From the NCBI RefSeq assembly GCF_021191695.1, contig NZ_JAIWPT010000007.1:1-64000 (forward strand): a stretch of 64,000 bases of DNA, given 5' to 3'. How positions within the stretch are numbered: position 1 is the stretch's first letter; every line of letters starts with the position of its first letter. The notes beneath the pieces were generated by a model. That model worked only from the letters and a program-made list of their open reading frames with translations. It was not told where the DNA came from and did not search any database. Shown in pieces: positions 1-8,372 of this stretch. This DNA is from Proluteimonas luteida. Lineage in GTDB: Bacteria > Pseudomonadota > Gammaproteobacteria > Xanthomonadales > Xanthomonadaceae. The translations under genes were made by a program, and so were the position numbers.

Positions 1-144
1 CCGCTTGAGCCACTTGTAGGCCGTGCGGACACTGACGCCGGCCGCATGCGCCGCTTCTTCCACCCGCAGACCATGAGCAAGGATGCGATCCACGAGCAGG
101 GCTCGACCGCGAGGGCTCAAACGGGCATGTTTATGCAGGTTCAT
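1..144 (-). CDS. IS481-family transposase, N-terminal fragment (runs off window)
   Basis: The first 48 codons of a transposase begin at ATG 144-142, preceded by AGGAG six bases upstream. The fragment starts MNLHKHARLSPRGRALL and contains a helix-turn-helix (about residues 26-46, ending AAGVSVRTAYKWLKR). This is the usual DNA-binding N-terminus of IS481/IS3-like transposases; the DDE catalytic core lies outside the window. The start codon falls in one arm of a perfect 13-base inverted repeat (139-151 with 196-208), described separately. Whether the full element is intact cannot be judged. Confidence 0.85.
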   Translation of the reverse strand, partial: MNLHKHARLSPRGRALLVDRILAHGLRVEEAAHAAGVSVRTAYKWLKR

Positions 145-208
145 CCGGGGCTCCTGGGGGCTGGGTTGGCTTCGTAACCCCCATCTTCCAGAGATGCCCC
201 GGATGAAC
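139..208 (-). promoter_or_regulatory. 13-bp inverted repeat enclosing the transposase start codon
   Basis: GTTCATCCGGGGC at 139-151 is perfectly complementary to GCCCCGGATGAAC at 196-208, with a 44-base loop. On the minus-strand RNA, the downstream arm contains the transposase AUG (144-142) and lies immediately next to its AGGAG. RNA that enters the IS from outside would carry both arms and could mask the start codon. RNA started within the loop would lack the upstream arm. IS10 and IS50 use comparable structures; this function here is inferred. Confidence 0.6.
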
Positions 209-228
209 AACCTACTGAGAGATCACAT

Positions 229-1359
229 CTAGGCGCGCGGCTCCTTCGGCAGGCCCAGCACGCGCTCGGCGATGATGTTGCGCTGGATCTCGGCGGTGCC
301 GCCGGCGATGGTTTCCGAGAACGCATGCAGGTACTCATGACCCCAGCCGTGGTCGCCGACGACCTCGGGCGCATCGATCCCGTACAGGTCGACGGCCGCG
401 GCGGCCACGCGCTGGGCGAATTCGGCGAAGCCGAGCCGGACCATCGAGCCGCTGGCATCGGGCACGCTGTGCTCGGAGTCCAGCGCGAAGCGGTACGTGG
501 TCGACAGCAGTGCCTGGCCTTCGGCGCGCAGCGTCGCCAGCGTGGCGCGCATCACCGGCCGGCTGGAGGGGCAGTCGGCCAGCAGGCCGGCGACCTTCGC
601 TACCGTGTCGATCAACAGCGCCAGCGTCGCGGTGCCGCGTTCGAAGCCGAGCGTGGACATGGCCGTGGCCCAGCCATTGTTGAATCCGCCGACGACGCTG
701 GACAACGGCACGCGGACCGCGTCGTAGAACACCTCGCAGAAGCTCCGGGTGCCGGCCATCGTGCGGATCGGCCGCACGGTGATGCCCGGTGCATCCATCG
801 GCACGATGATCCACGACAGCGCCGCGGAGTTCTTCGCCACCGGATCGGTGCGCACCAGCATCTCCTGCCAGTCGGCGATGTCGGCGTAGCTGGACCACAG
901 CTTCTGGCCGTCGATGACCAGTTCCTCGCCCTCGATCCTGCCGCGCGTGCGCACGTTGCCCAGGTCGGATCCTGCGCCGGGCTCGGAGAAGCCCTGGCAC
1001 CAGATCACCTCGCCGCCGAGGATCTTCGGCAGGTGGAAGGATTTCTGTTCAGGCGAGCCGCAGGCGATGAGGGTGGGGCCGGCGTGGTTGAGGCCGACGA
1101 ACGACGGACCCAGCGGCGACGGCGCGCGCGCGCGCGCGCATTCCTCGAACCAGACGATCTGTTCGCTGACGGACAGGCCCTGACCACCGGCTTCGGTGGG
1201 CCAGGACAGGCCGGCCCAGCCGTCTCTGGCCTGCGCCTTCTGCCAGGCGAGCACGAAGTCCCGGGCGGCGGGGCCGTCGCGGGGCGCTGGTCGGGTGGGC
1301 ACGTTGGCTTCGAGCCAGGCGCGTGCACGCCGGCGGAATGTGGTGTCGTCGTCGGTCAT
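229..1359 (-). CDS. acyl-CoA dehydrogenase, catalytic-type subunit
   Basis: A 376-residue flavoprotein predicted to introduce the alpha-beta double bond into an acyl-CoA, passing electrons to ETF. It has the FAD/substrate motif QGFSEPGAGSD (122-132) and a C-terminal AGGTAEIQRNIIAERVLG. The medium-chain catalytic Glu near the C-terminus (YEG motif) is absent. Instead, Glu240 in FERG occupies the position that supplies the base in isovaleryl-CoA dehydrogenase and the mycobacterial ChsE/FadE steroid enzymes. The start overlaps the stop of the preceding 307-residue gene as ATGA, so the two are translationally coupled and may form one heteromer. An IS end lies just beyond its stop. A (GC)9 run sits in the coding sequence at 1122-1139. 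The true substrate is unknown. Confidence 0.88.
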   Translation of the reverse strand: MTDDDTTFRRRARAWLEANVPTRPAPRDGPAARDFVLAWQKAQARDGWAGLSWPTEAGGQGLSVSEQIVWFEECARARAPSPLGPSFVGLNHAGPTLIACGSPEQKSFHLPKILGGEVIWCQGFSEPGAGSDLGNVRTRGRIEGEELVIDGQKLWSSYADIADWQEMLVRTDPVAKNSAALSWIIVPMDAPGITVRPIRTMAGTRSFCEVFYDAVRVPLSSVVGGFNNGWATAMSTLGFERGTATLALLIDTVAKVAGLLADCPSSRPVMRATLATLRAEGQALLSTTYRFALDSEHSVPDASGSMVRLGFAEFAQRVAAAAVDLYGIDAPEVVGDHGWGHEYLHAFSETIAGGTAEIQRNIIAERVLGLPKEPRA

Positions 1360-2279
1360 GCGGCGTCGTCCGGCCAGGCGGCAGCGGCAGCGGCGCGGGC
1401 CTGCGCGCCGGCACCGCCCAGTTCACCGGCGAGCGCCCGCAGCCGGTAGGTCCAGAGATGGAGCGGATACTCCAGGGTCAGGCCCATCGCGCCGGTGAAC
1501 TGGTGCAGGTCGTAGCTGATCCGGGCGATCCGGCCCTGCGCGAAACCGGCCGCCTGCGCGGCGTCGCTGTCGCGGTCGGTCCACGCCGCGCGCAAGGCCA
1601 GCCAACGGCACGATTCCACGGTTTCGGCCGCCATCGCCAGGCGGTGCTGGATGGCCTGGAACGCGCCGAGGGGGCGCCCGAAGGCGTGGCGCGCCTTGAC
1701 GTGATCGACCACCAGGGCGAGTGCGCCGGCCATGCAGCCTGCGGCCTCGGCGGCGATGGCGATACGCCAGCGCCGGCGCAAGGTGGCGACGTCCGCGATC
1801 TCGCGGACCTGCAGCCCATGCAGCGAATCGAGCTTTCCGTACGGATACGCGAACAGGCTGTCGACCGGCTGTACCCGCGCGGGGTCGATGTCGATGACGA
1901 GCGCATGGTCGCCGAGATCGGCGACGAGCACGCCGGCCTTCGGCAGGAAGCGTGCGGGAGCCGTGGGGTGCTCCCTCACGAGTGCGACCGGACGCACGCC
2001 CGCCGGGATGGCGATGGCGGGCGCGACGAGCGCGGAGGCGGCCACTTCGACGATGTGCTGCGAGCGGGCGACGCGTTCGGTCAGCAGCGCCGCATCGAGT
2101 GTGCCGAAGCCGTCCTCGCGTGCGATGTCGAGGAAGCCGGATTCGGCCAGGGCCGCGTCCAGGGTGTTGCTGTAAGGGGCGACGACCGGCTGGGTGTGCG
2201 CGTGCAGGGGCAGGCCCGCGAGCATGCGCTCGACTTCGTTGACGACGCTCGCCTGGTCGTCGGTCAGTCCGAAGTTCAT
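1356..2279 (-). CDS. short acyl-CoA dehydrogenase-like protein (probable non-catalytic partner)
   Basis: A 307-residue member of the acyl-CoA dehydrogenase fold, shorter than the usual 375-400. The FAD/dimer motif FGRPLGAFQAIQHR is present at 200-213. Neither the C-terminal YEG glutamate nor an FERG-type glutamate is visible, and the central beta domain is weak (no FxxTEPxAGSD motif). In the alpha2-beta2 enzymes of actinobacterial steroid degradation (FadE26/27, FadE28/29) one subunit of this sort lacks the catalytic base. Starts at ATG 2279, overlapping the upstream stop by ATGA; its own stop overlaps the next start in the same way. A reading frame extends upstream past this ATG, but that part does not resemble the family. 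Likely partner of either flanking gene. Confidence 0.82.
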   Translation of the reverse strand: MNFGLTDDQASVVNEVERMLAGLPLHAHTQPVVAPYSNTLDAALAESGFLDIAREDGFGTLDAALLTERVARSQHIVEVAASALVAPAIAIPAGVRPVALVREHPTAPARFLPKAGVLVADLGDHALVIDIDPARVQPVDSLFAYPYGKLDSLHGLQVREIADVATLRRRWRIAIAAEAAGCMAGALALVVDHVKARHAFGRPLGAFQAIQHRLAMAAETVESCRWLALRAAWTDRDSDAAQAAGFAQGRIARISYDLHQFTGAMGLTLEYPLHLWTYRLRALAGELGGAGAQARAAAAAAWPDDAA

Positions 2280-3442
2280 GGCCTTGCGCGCTCCGAAGGC
2301 AGCTCCAGCCAGCGTCGCGCGATCAGGTTGAGCTGGATTTCCGCCGCACCCGAGGCGACACCTGCGGCAATGGCGCGCTGGTGGTGCGCCTGCTGCACCG
2401 GATCCTCGCCCAGCAGGCCTTCGGGCAGGACCTCGGTCAGGAAGTCGTTGACGCCGTTGTCGGCCAGTACCACCGCCCAGCGCGCGATCGCCCCATAGGC
2501 ATCCGCGGGCAGGCCCCGTGCCTTGCCGTCGACGATCCGGTACACCAGCAATCGCGCCGCTTCGCACAGCATCAGTGCATGCCCGGCCTTTTCCCGCACG
2601 CCCGGGTCGATCCAGCGGCCCAGTGCCTTCAGTCGCGCGACGCCGCGGTCGAGCATGCGCCGCGAGAACTCGTAGCGGGCGATGCCCACGCGTTCGTTCT
2701 GCAGCGCGTAGTTGATGATGTCCCAGGCCTGGCCTTCCTCGCCCAGGCGATGGTCCGCGGGTACGAACACGTCGTCGAAGAACATCTCGTGGATGTCGCC
2801 TTCGCCGATCAGCGCCGGGATCTGCTTGACCTGAATGCCTGGCGAGCGCATGTCCGCCAGCAGGATCACGATGCCGGCCTTGCCTTCCGCGCCGCCCTCG
2901 GCGGCGGGCACGCGCGCGAGCAGGAAGCACGTGTCGGCGTGACCGGCGTATGAAGTCCAGACCTTGGCGCCGCTGACGCGATAACCGCCTTCGACGGGAA
3001 CCGCGCGCGTGCGCAGCGCGGCCAGATCCGAGCCGGCGGATGGTTCGGAAAAGCCCTGGCACCAGATGGCGCGGCCTTCGCGGATCGGTGGCAGGTAGGC
3101 CTGCTGCTGCGCGGGCGTACCGAAGCGCATCAGCACCGGGCCGATCCAGTTGACGTTCATGTATTGCGGTCCGCGCGGTTCGCCGGCGGCCCACATCTCC
3201 TCGCCGAGGATGAACTGCTGCCAGACGTCCGCATCGTCTCCGCCGAAGGCACGCGGCCAGTGCGGCACCAGCAGGCCTTCGCTGTCGAGCGCCGGGCAGA
3301 ACTCGCGCGAGTAGGCGGTCTGCCGGTCGCTGCCCGGGCCGTGCACGGAAATCCGCTCCCAGTCGGGAGGCAGCAACTGCTCGAGCACCTGCCGGACCCG
3401 TGCGCGATGCGCCTGCTCGTGCGTCGACCATCCAAACTCCAC
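2276..3442 (-). CDS. acyl-CoA dehydrogenase, catalytic-type subunit
   Basis: A 388-residue acyl-CoA dehydrogenase, first gene of the leftward operon. QGFSEPSAGSD at 129-139 is the FAD/substrate loop and the C-terminal ASGAAEIQLNLIARRWLEL is the FAD adenine-binding tail. Glu250 in QNERVG is placed like the catalytic base of the isovaleryl/ChsE type; the C-terminal YEG glutamate is missing. Downstream, the 307- and 376-residue dehydrogenases follow with four-base ATGA overlaps, implying one transcript and coordinated stoichiometry. The promoter should lie in the divergent region 3443-3893, where a palindrome at 3593-3609 may act as operator. Substrate unknown; side chains of steroids or other bulky acyl-CoAs are possible from family precedent. 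Confidence 0.88.
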   Translation of the reverse strand: MEFGWSTHEQAHRARVRQVLEQLLPPDWERISVHGPGSDRQTAYSREFCPALDSEGLLVPHWPRAFGGDDADVWQQFILGEEMWAAGEPRGPQYMNVNWIGPVLMRFGTPAQQQAYLPPIREGRAIWCQGFSEPSAGSDLAALRTRAVPVEGGYRVSGAKVWTSYAGHADTCFLLARVPAAEGGAEGKAGIVILLADMRSPGIQVKQIPALIGEGDIHEMFFDDVFVPADHRLGEEGQAWDIINYALQNERVGIARYEFSRRMLDRGVARLKALGRWIDPGVREKAGHALMLCEAARLLVYRIVDGKARGLPADAYGAIARWAVVLADNGVNDFLTEVLPEGLLGEDPVQQAHHQRAIAAGVASGAAEIQLNLIARRWLELPSERARP

Positions 3443-3592
3443 GTTGCCGGTTCTCCTCGTATCGGGTGGGGCGACGCTGCGCCGATGCGGCCGGTTCCTC
3501 CAGGCGAGCGAGGTGCCGGCCCGGGCTCGATACGCCCCGGTCCCCTGTACCTAGCATCGAAGATCGGAGGCGGGCGCGCCTTGATGCGTTGC

Positions 3593-3609
3593 GACGCAAT
3601 GTTTGCGTC
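3593..3609. promoter_or_regulatory. palindromic operator candidate, copy 1
   Basis: GACGCAA-TGT-TTGCGTC is a perfect 7+7 inverted repeat with a 3-base centre. A second, slightly diverged copy occurs at 3819-3835 in the same orientation, and similarity continues for about ten further bases (GACGTCA here, GCGTCAT there). Size and symmetry suit a TetR- or GntR-type dimer controlling the fatty-acid genes. No regulator gene is adjacent, so the protein is unknown. Confidence 0.5.
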
Positions 3610-3818
3610 TGACGTCACTGGGGAGGCAGGGTCCTTGCGTGGTCCGGGCGTGTCGCCTCGGCCTGCGTGTGTCGTCGGCGGTGGAGACGTCGTTCCGCAG
3701 ATGCAGAACCGGCGGATCCGTCGAACAGGCGAAGCGACGCCGCGGGCAGGGAATGCCGGGATCGAGCGTCACGCCTACGATGCCGATGTCGGGGCAGTCG
3801 ATGACCTTGACCCGCGAC

Positions 3819-3835
3819 GACGCAATCTTTGCGCA
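3819..3835. promoter_or_regulatory. palindromic operator candidate, copy 2
   Basis: GACGCAA-TCT-TTGCGCA repeats the 3593 palindrome with one arm imperfect. It lies about 60 bases before the start codon at 3894, where a repressor would block the rightward promoter or early elongation. The 226-base spacing between the copies would also allow looping. This is read by eye; no binding protein is identified. Confidence 0.45.
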
Positions 3836-3893
3836 TGGCGTCATCCGGTATCCGGTCCATTGCAGTTGCCGCAGCGGCAGGGAAGATGGCGCG

Positions 3894-4904
3894 ATGACGG
3901 ATCATCCCGGAATCTCCATGAGCCTTGAACTTCGGTACCACCCAAGCCTCGAGCAGCGGGCGCTGGCGGATACCTTCAATGACTCGATCAAGGCCCTGCT
4001 TCCGCTGGACAGGCTGCATGCCTCCCATTCGGAGAGCGAGCGCGTCTGGCAGCAACTGGAGGACGTCGGCCTCTTCACGGCCTGTCTGGACGAGGAGGCG
4101 GGCGGCAGCGGACTCGGTGCCGCCGAAGAAGCATTGATCGTCATGGAACTGGGGCGCCGCCTCGCGTGTTCTTCCGTCATTGCCACCATCGGCGCGACGC
4201 ATGCGAAAGACATCGGCGAGTCGCCTGTTTCCGGTCGTACGTGGCGTGCCGCGGCCGCCTACCGGAATGGTGCGCGCATCGTTTCCATCGGCGGCGACAA
4301 GGCGGATGCGGTCCTGCTGCGCGATGGCGACGGTGCCGCGTTGCATCGGAATTCCGGGACCATGGGGACGATCGATGCCACGCTCTGGTACGAGAACCTT
4401 CACGAAGGCGCCGCGCTGCAGTCGTCCATCGCGGAATTCGATGCGAAGGGGGTGCGCAGGCTGCGCCTGATCGACGCTGCGGTCCTGGCCGGTATCGCGG
4501 TCACTGCGCTCGACACGGGCGTGGCCTACGCGGGCGAACGCCGGCAGTTCGGGCGCCCCATTGGCGGCTTCCAGGCGGTCAAGCATCACTGCGCGAACAT
4601 GGCGATCGCGGCCCGCAATGCGCGCGATCAGGTCGGCTTCGCATCGGTCGCGATCGACGAGGACCGCGAAGACGCCGCACTGCAGGTGGACTGTGCGCTG
4701 CTTGTCGCCGGCACGGCTGCGTTGCGCAACACGGCGGCCAACATCCAGATCCATGGCGGCATCGGTTTCAGCGAAGAAGCGCTTCCGCACATACTGCTCA
4801 AGCGCGCAAGGCTCCTGATCGCGATCGCGGGTGGCCTGGAAGCGGCGAATGTGCGCATCGCCGACGCCAGCGCCGGACCGGCTGCTTGCCGGGGCAATGC
4901 ATGA
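3894..4904 (+). CDS. acyl-CoA dehydrogenase family protein (short, probable non-catalytic type)
   Basis: A 336-residue acyl-CoA dehydrogenase-like protein. It has the FAD-contact segment RRQFGRPIGGFQAVKHH and NIQIHGGIGFSEEA near the C-terminus, but no YEG- or FERG-type catalytic glutamate and no clear TEPxAGSD loop, as in the partner subunits of heteromeric dehydrogenases. ATG 3894 is chosen because GGAAG lies eight bases upstream; ATG 3918 (MSLELRYHP) is a good alternative and fits the family start better. The frame continues upstream to 3603 without family resemblance. Its stop overlaps the next start as ATGA. Its catalytic partner may be one of the divergently encoded dehydrogenases. Confidence 0.82.
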   Translation: MTDHPGISMSLELRYHPSLEQRALADTFNDSIKALLPLDRLHASHSESERVWQQLEDVGLFTACLDEEAGGSGLGAAEEALIVMELGRRLACSSVIATIGATHAKDIGESPVSGRTWRAAAAYRNGARIVSIGGDKADAVLLRDGDGAALHRNSGTMGTIDATLWYENLHEGAALQSSIAEFDAKGVRRLRLIDAAVLAGIAVTALDTGVAYAGERRQFGRPIGGFQAVKHHCANMAIAARNARDQVGFASVAIDEDREDAALQVDCALLVAGTAALRNTAANIQIHGGIGFSEEALPHILLKRARLLIAIAGGLEAANVRIADASAGPAACRGNA

Positions 4905-7048
4905 TCACGACGACCGTCGCGGAAGGCATCGCCGTCCTCGCCATCGACATGCCGGGACGCAGCATGAACGTGCTGACGCCGGAGCTCGCGCTGGGGCTGC
5001 GGCAAGCCTTCGAGGCGGCCATCGCGGACGATGCGGTCCGCGGCATCGTCGTCACCAGCGGCAAGCCCGGTTTCATCGCCGGTGCGGATCTGGCGCAGAT
5101 GGCGCCGCTCGCCTCGCCCGAAGTCGGCGAGGACGAGGCGCGTCGACGCATCCGCGCCTACGGCGACCTGTTCCGCCGGATCGAGACCGCCGGCAAACCG
5201 GTCGTCGGTGCGGCCACCGGCACGGCGCTCGGCGGCGGGCTGGAGCTCCTGCTCGCCACGCACCATCGCATCGCCACCGACGATCCGTCCGCGCGTTTCG
5301 GCTTGCCCGAAGTCACGCTGGGCCTGCTGCCCGGTGCGGGAGGCACGCAGCGACTGCCGCGCCTGATCGGCATCGCGGCGGCGCTGCCGCTGCTGGTCGA
5401 AGGACGTCCGGTCGATGCGCAGGCCGCGAAGTCGCTGGGATTCGTCGACGAGGTGGTGCCGGCCTCGCAATTGCTCGATGCCGCCCGCGCCGCGCTGGCC
5501 GGAGGCCGGGTCAACCCGGTCGCACGCTGGGATCGCCCGGGATTCCAGGCGCCCGGGGGCGATGCCGGCGAACCGGCCAATGCACAGGCATTGCGGGAGC
5601 AGCGGACGAAGATTCTCGCCAGGACGCACGGCAACCAGCCGGCGCCGCCGGCGATTCTGGAGGCGATTGTGCGTGGCAGCCAGCTGCCGATCGACGCCGC
5701 GCTCGCGGTGGAACTGGATGGCTTCATGCCGCTGCTGCGCGGCCGCGTCGCACAGAACATGATCCGCACCCTGTTCTTCGCCCGCCAGGCGGCCGACCGG
5801 CTGGCGCGGCGGCCGGCGCAGGTGCCGCGCAGCAAGGTGCGGAAGCTGGGCGTGCTCGGCGCGGGCTTCATGGGTGCCGGCATCGCGCAGGTGTCTGCGC
5901 TGGCCGGCATCGACGTGGTGCTGGTGGACCGCAACCTGGAGCTCGCCATGGCCAGCCGCGAAGGCATCGCGGCGTCGTGGCAGGCCGATGTGGGCAGGGG
6001 ACGGCTGTCCGCTGCGGTGAGGGACGCCGCGTTGGGGCGTATTTCGGCCGGAGGCGGGTATCAGGCGCTTGCCGACTGCGATCTGGTGATCGAGGCAGTG
6101 GCCGAAGACGAGCGCGTCAAGGCCGATGTCATCGCCGGAACCGAGGCGGTGCTTGGCGACGGCGCGATCCTCGCCACCAATACCTCGGCATTGCCCATCG
6201 ACGAGCTGGCCGGAGCCAGCGTGCGGCCGGCCAGCTTCATCGGCCTGCACTTCTTCTCGCCGGTGCCGCGGATGGCGCTGGTCGAGGTGATCGTCGGCAG
6301 GCAGACGTCCGACGAAACCCTCGCGCGTTCGCTCGACTACGTGCGCCAGATCCGCAAGACGCCAATCGTCGTCGGGGACGGCTACGGCTTCTACACCACG
6401 CGCTGCGTCGATGCCTACTGTCGCGAGGGCACCCGCCTGCTGGCCGATGGCGTCGATCCTGCCCGCATTGAACAGGCTGGCGTTGCCCTGGGCATGCCGG
6501 TCGGCCCGCTGGCACTCTGCGATGAAATCGGCCTGGACGTGCTGCAGCACATCGCGCATTTCTTCCGCAGCCGGGAGCAGGGCGACTGGGCCGACGACCG
6601 GCACGCACGCGTCAATGCGGTCATCGATGCGCTGGTGGCCGCGCAGCGTTTCGGCCGCAAGAAGGGGGCAGGGTTCCATGCCTATCCGCGGGGTGCATCG
6701 AAGCATCTCGATACGGCATTCATTGAGGGAGTCGCGGCGCCGCTTGCCGAAGCCGGGCCGCCCGACGAGGCCGCCATCGGCGAACGATTGCTGTATGCGC
6801 AGTTGCTCGAGGCCGCGCGCTGCTGGGCCGAAGGCGTGGCGACGGATCCGGGCGAGATCGATCTCGGCGCGCACCTTGGCTGGGCATTCCCGAGTCACCT
6901 CGGCGGGCCGGCCGCGGCGATCGACGACATCGGCGCCGATCGTTTCGTTGCGCGCCTGCAGGTAATGGCAGGTACGCTGGGTGCCCGCTTCACGCCGCCG
7001 GAGAAGCTGGTGGCCGCGGCTGCGGGCGGTTTCCGTTTCCACCCATGA
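4901..7048 (+). CDS. FadB/FadJ-type enoyl-CoA hydratase / 3-hydroxyacyl-CoA dehydrogenase
   Basis: A 715-residue bifunctional beta-oxidation enzyme. The N-terminal crotonase domain (about 1-190) has Glu115 and Glu137 at the two catalytic positions, in GLEL and GLPEVTLG. The dehydrogenase half has the NAD fold GAGFMGAG at 320-327 and the catalytic His450/Glu462 pair in GLHFFSPV...VEV, the same numbers as E. coli FadB. Helical C-terminal domains follow. It converts enoyl-CoA to 3-ketoacyl-CoA via the hydroxy form. It overlaps the upstream dehydrogenase gene by ATGA. No thiolase (FadA-like) gene follows, unlike fadBA operons, so the thiolase must be encoded elsewhere. Confidence 0.93.
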   Translation: MITTTVAEGIAVLAIDMPGRSMNVLTPELALGLRQAFEAAIADDAVRGIVVTSGKPGFIAGADLAQMAPLASPEVGEDEARRRIRAYGDLFRRIETAGKPVVGAATGTALGGGLELLLATHHRIATDDPSARFGLPEVTLGLLPGAGGTQRLPRLIGIAAALPLLVEGRPVDAQAAKSLGFVDEVVPASQLLDAARAALAGGRVNPVARWDRPGFQAPGGDAGEPANAQALREQRTKILARTHGNQPAPPAILEAIVRGSQLPIDAALAVELDGFMPLLRGRVAQNMIRTLFFARQAADRLARRPAQVPRSKVRKLGVLGAGFMGAGIAQVSALAGIDVVLVDRNLELAMASREGIAASWQADVGRGRLSAAVRDAALGRISAGGGYQALADCDLVIEAVAEDERVKADVIAGTEAVLGDGAILATNTSALPIDELAGASVRPASFIGLHFFSPVPRMALVEVIVGRQTSDETLARSLDYVRQIRKTPIVVGDGYGFYTTRCVDAYCREGTRLLADGVDPARIEQAGVALGMPVGPLALCDEIGLDVLQHIAHFFRSREQGDWADDRHARVNAVIDALVAAQRFGRKKGAGFHAYPRGASKHLDTAFIEGVAAPLAEAGPPDEAAIGERLLYAQLLEAARCWAEGVATDPGEIDLGAHLGWAFPSHLGGPAAAIDDIGADRFVARLQVMAGTLGARFTPPEKLVAAAAGGFRFHP

Positions 7049-7115
7049 GTCCGGCGATGCTGAACCTGCCCCGGTCATGCGGCGAAAGCCCGCCCACGCT
7101 CCTGGGTGCCGAGCC

Positions 7116-8258
7116 GTGATCCTGACCGAGGAACAGACGCTGGTGCGCGACATGGCGCGCGACTTCGCGCGCGAAGTGCTGGCGCCCAATGCCGCGCGGT
7201 GGGCGCGCGACCATGCCTTTCCGGCGGATGCCATCCGGCAGATGGGCGAGCTTGGGCTGCTCGGCATGCTGGTGCCGCCCGAATGGGACGGTGCCGGTGT
7301 CGATCACGTCGGTTATGCGCTGGCGCTGGAGGAAATCGCGGCCGGCGACGGCGCCACCTCCACCATCATGAGCGTGCACAATTCGGTCGGCTGCATGCCG
7401 GTGCTGAAGTTCGGCAGCAAGGCCCAGAAGGCGCGTTTCCTGCGGCCGATGGCGCGCGGCGAGCAACTGGGCGCGTTCTGCCTGACCGAACCGCAGGCCG
7501 GCTCGGACGCCGCCGCGATCCGCTGCCGTGCGCAGCGCGTGGCGGGCGGCTGGCGGATCGACGGCGCGAAGCAGTTCATCACCTCAGGCAGGAGCGCGCA
7601 GGTCGCCATCGTGTTCTGCGTGACCGAACCGGCGGCGGGAAAGAAGGGCATCAGCGCCTTCATCGTCCCGACCGACACGCCCGGCTATCAGGTCGCACGG
7701 ATCGAGGCGAAGATGGGGCAGAGCGCTTCCGACACCGCGCTCGTGCAATTCGACGGTTGCGTGGTCGATGACGGGCATCTGCTCGGCGAGGAAGGCGAGG
7801 GCTACCGGATCGCCTTGTCGAACCTGGAAGGCGGGCGCATCGGCATTGCCGCGCAGTCGGTAGGCATGGCCCGCGCCGCACTGGCGGCGGCGGTGGGCTA
7901 TGCGGGCGAGCGGCGCACCTTCGGCAAACCGATCATCGAGCACCAGGCGGTCGCATTCCGGCTGGCCGACATGGCGACGAGGATCGAAGTGGCGCGACAG
8001 ATGGTCCTGCACGCCGCGTCGCTGCGCGATGCCGGACGGCCATGCCTGCGCGAGGCTTCGATGGCGAAGTTGTTCGCCTCCGAGATGGCCGAACGCGTCT
8101 GCTCCGATGCGCTGCAGGTACACGGCGGCTACGGCTATGTCACCGAGTTCCCGGTCGAGCGCATCTATCGCGACGTGCGCGTGTGCCAGATCTACGAGGG
8201 TACCAGCGACGTGCAGCGCATGGTCATCGCGCGCACGCTGCAGGATTTGCTCGCATGA
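7116..8258 (+). CDS. acyl-CoA dehydrogenase (complete, YEG-type)
   Basis: A 380-residue dehydrogenase of the short/branched-chain type with all expected motifs: [14 protein letters not shown] for FAD/substrate, [24 protein letters not shown], and [12 protein letters not shown] with the catalytic Glu near residue 361. Unlike the other four dehydrogenases nearby it should work as a normal homotetramer. GTG 7116 is preferred because it gives the family start ([16 protein letters not shown]); ATG 7077 would add 13 residues. It follows the FadB-like gene by 67 bases and probably shares its transcript. Isobutyryl- or butyryl-CoA are plausible substrates by similarity, not proven. Confidence 0.9.
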   Translation: MILTEEQTLVRDMARDFAREVLAPNAARWARDHAFPADAIRQMGELGLLGMLVPPEWDGAGVDHVGYALALEEIAAGDGATSTIMSVHNSVGCMPVLKFGSKAQKARFLRPMARGEQLGAFCLTEPQAGSDAAAIRCRAQRVAGGWRIDGAKQFITSGRSAQVAIVFCVTEPAAGKKGISAFIVPTDTPGYQVARIEAKMGQSASDTALVQFDGCVVDDGHLLGEEGEGYRIALSNLEGGRIGIAAQSVGMARAALAAAVGYAGERRTFGKPIIEHQAVAFRLADMATRIEVARQMVLHAASLRDAGRPCLREASMAKLFASEMAERVCSDALQVHGGYGYVTEFPVERIYRDVRVCQIYEGTSDVQRMVIARTLQDLLA

Positions 8259-8372
8259 CGCCTTCGCGCCGCGCATCGTGCGCACGGAGCGCCACAGGGG
8301 ACGGCATGCCACTGCGTCACCGGGCCGGTTGCCGCGCATCCCGTTCCCGTCCCGATCCATCCGAGGCGCCCC

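Larger units (their letters stand above)
1..227 (-). mobile_element. IS481-family insertion sequence, 5' end only
   Basis: One end of an insertion sequence, cut by the window edge. The outer tip reads TGTGATCTCTCAG inward from 227 on the minus strand, fitting the TGT...ACA ends of IS481-family elements. The transposase start lies 83 bases inside. The tip abuts the stop codon of the acyl-CoA dehydrogenase gene (stop at 229-231), so the element sits directly downstream of that operon and is transcribed in the same direction. The target duplication and the other end cannot be seen. Confidence 0.8.
3443..3893. promoter_or_regulatory. divergent regulatory region between two acyl-CoA degradation operons
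   Basis: A 451-base stretch with no convincing gene. It separates the leftward dehydrogenase operon from the rightward dehydrogenase/FadB-like operon and must carry both promoters. Two related palindromic sites (3593-3609 and 3819-3835) are the clearest structure. I could not pick sigma-70 boxes with confidence. Open frames crossing it lack family resemblance and any ribosome binding site. Confidence 0.6.

Noticed and set aside
2280..3599. N-terminal extension of the 307-residue dehydrogenase giving a 747-residue protein
   Set aside because: The extra part is the out-of-phase shadow of the upstream dehydrogenase; ATG 2279 with ATGA coupling is the real start.
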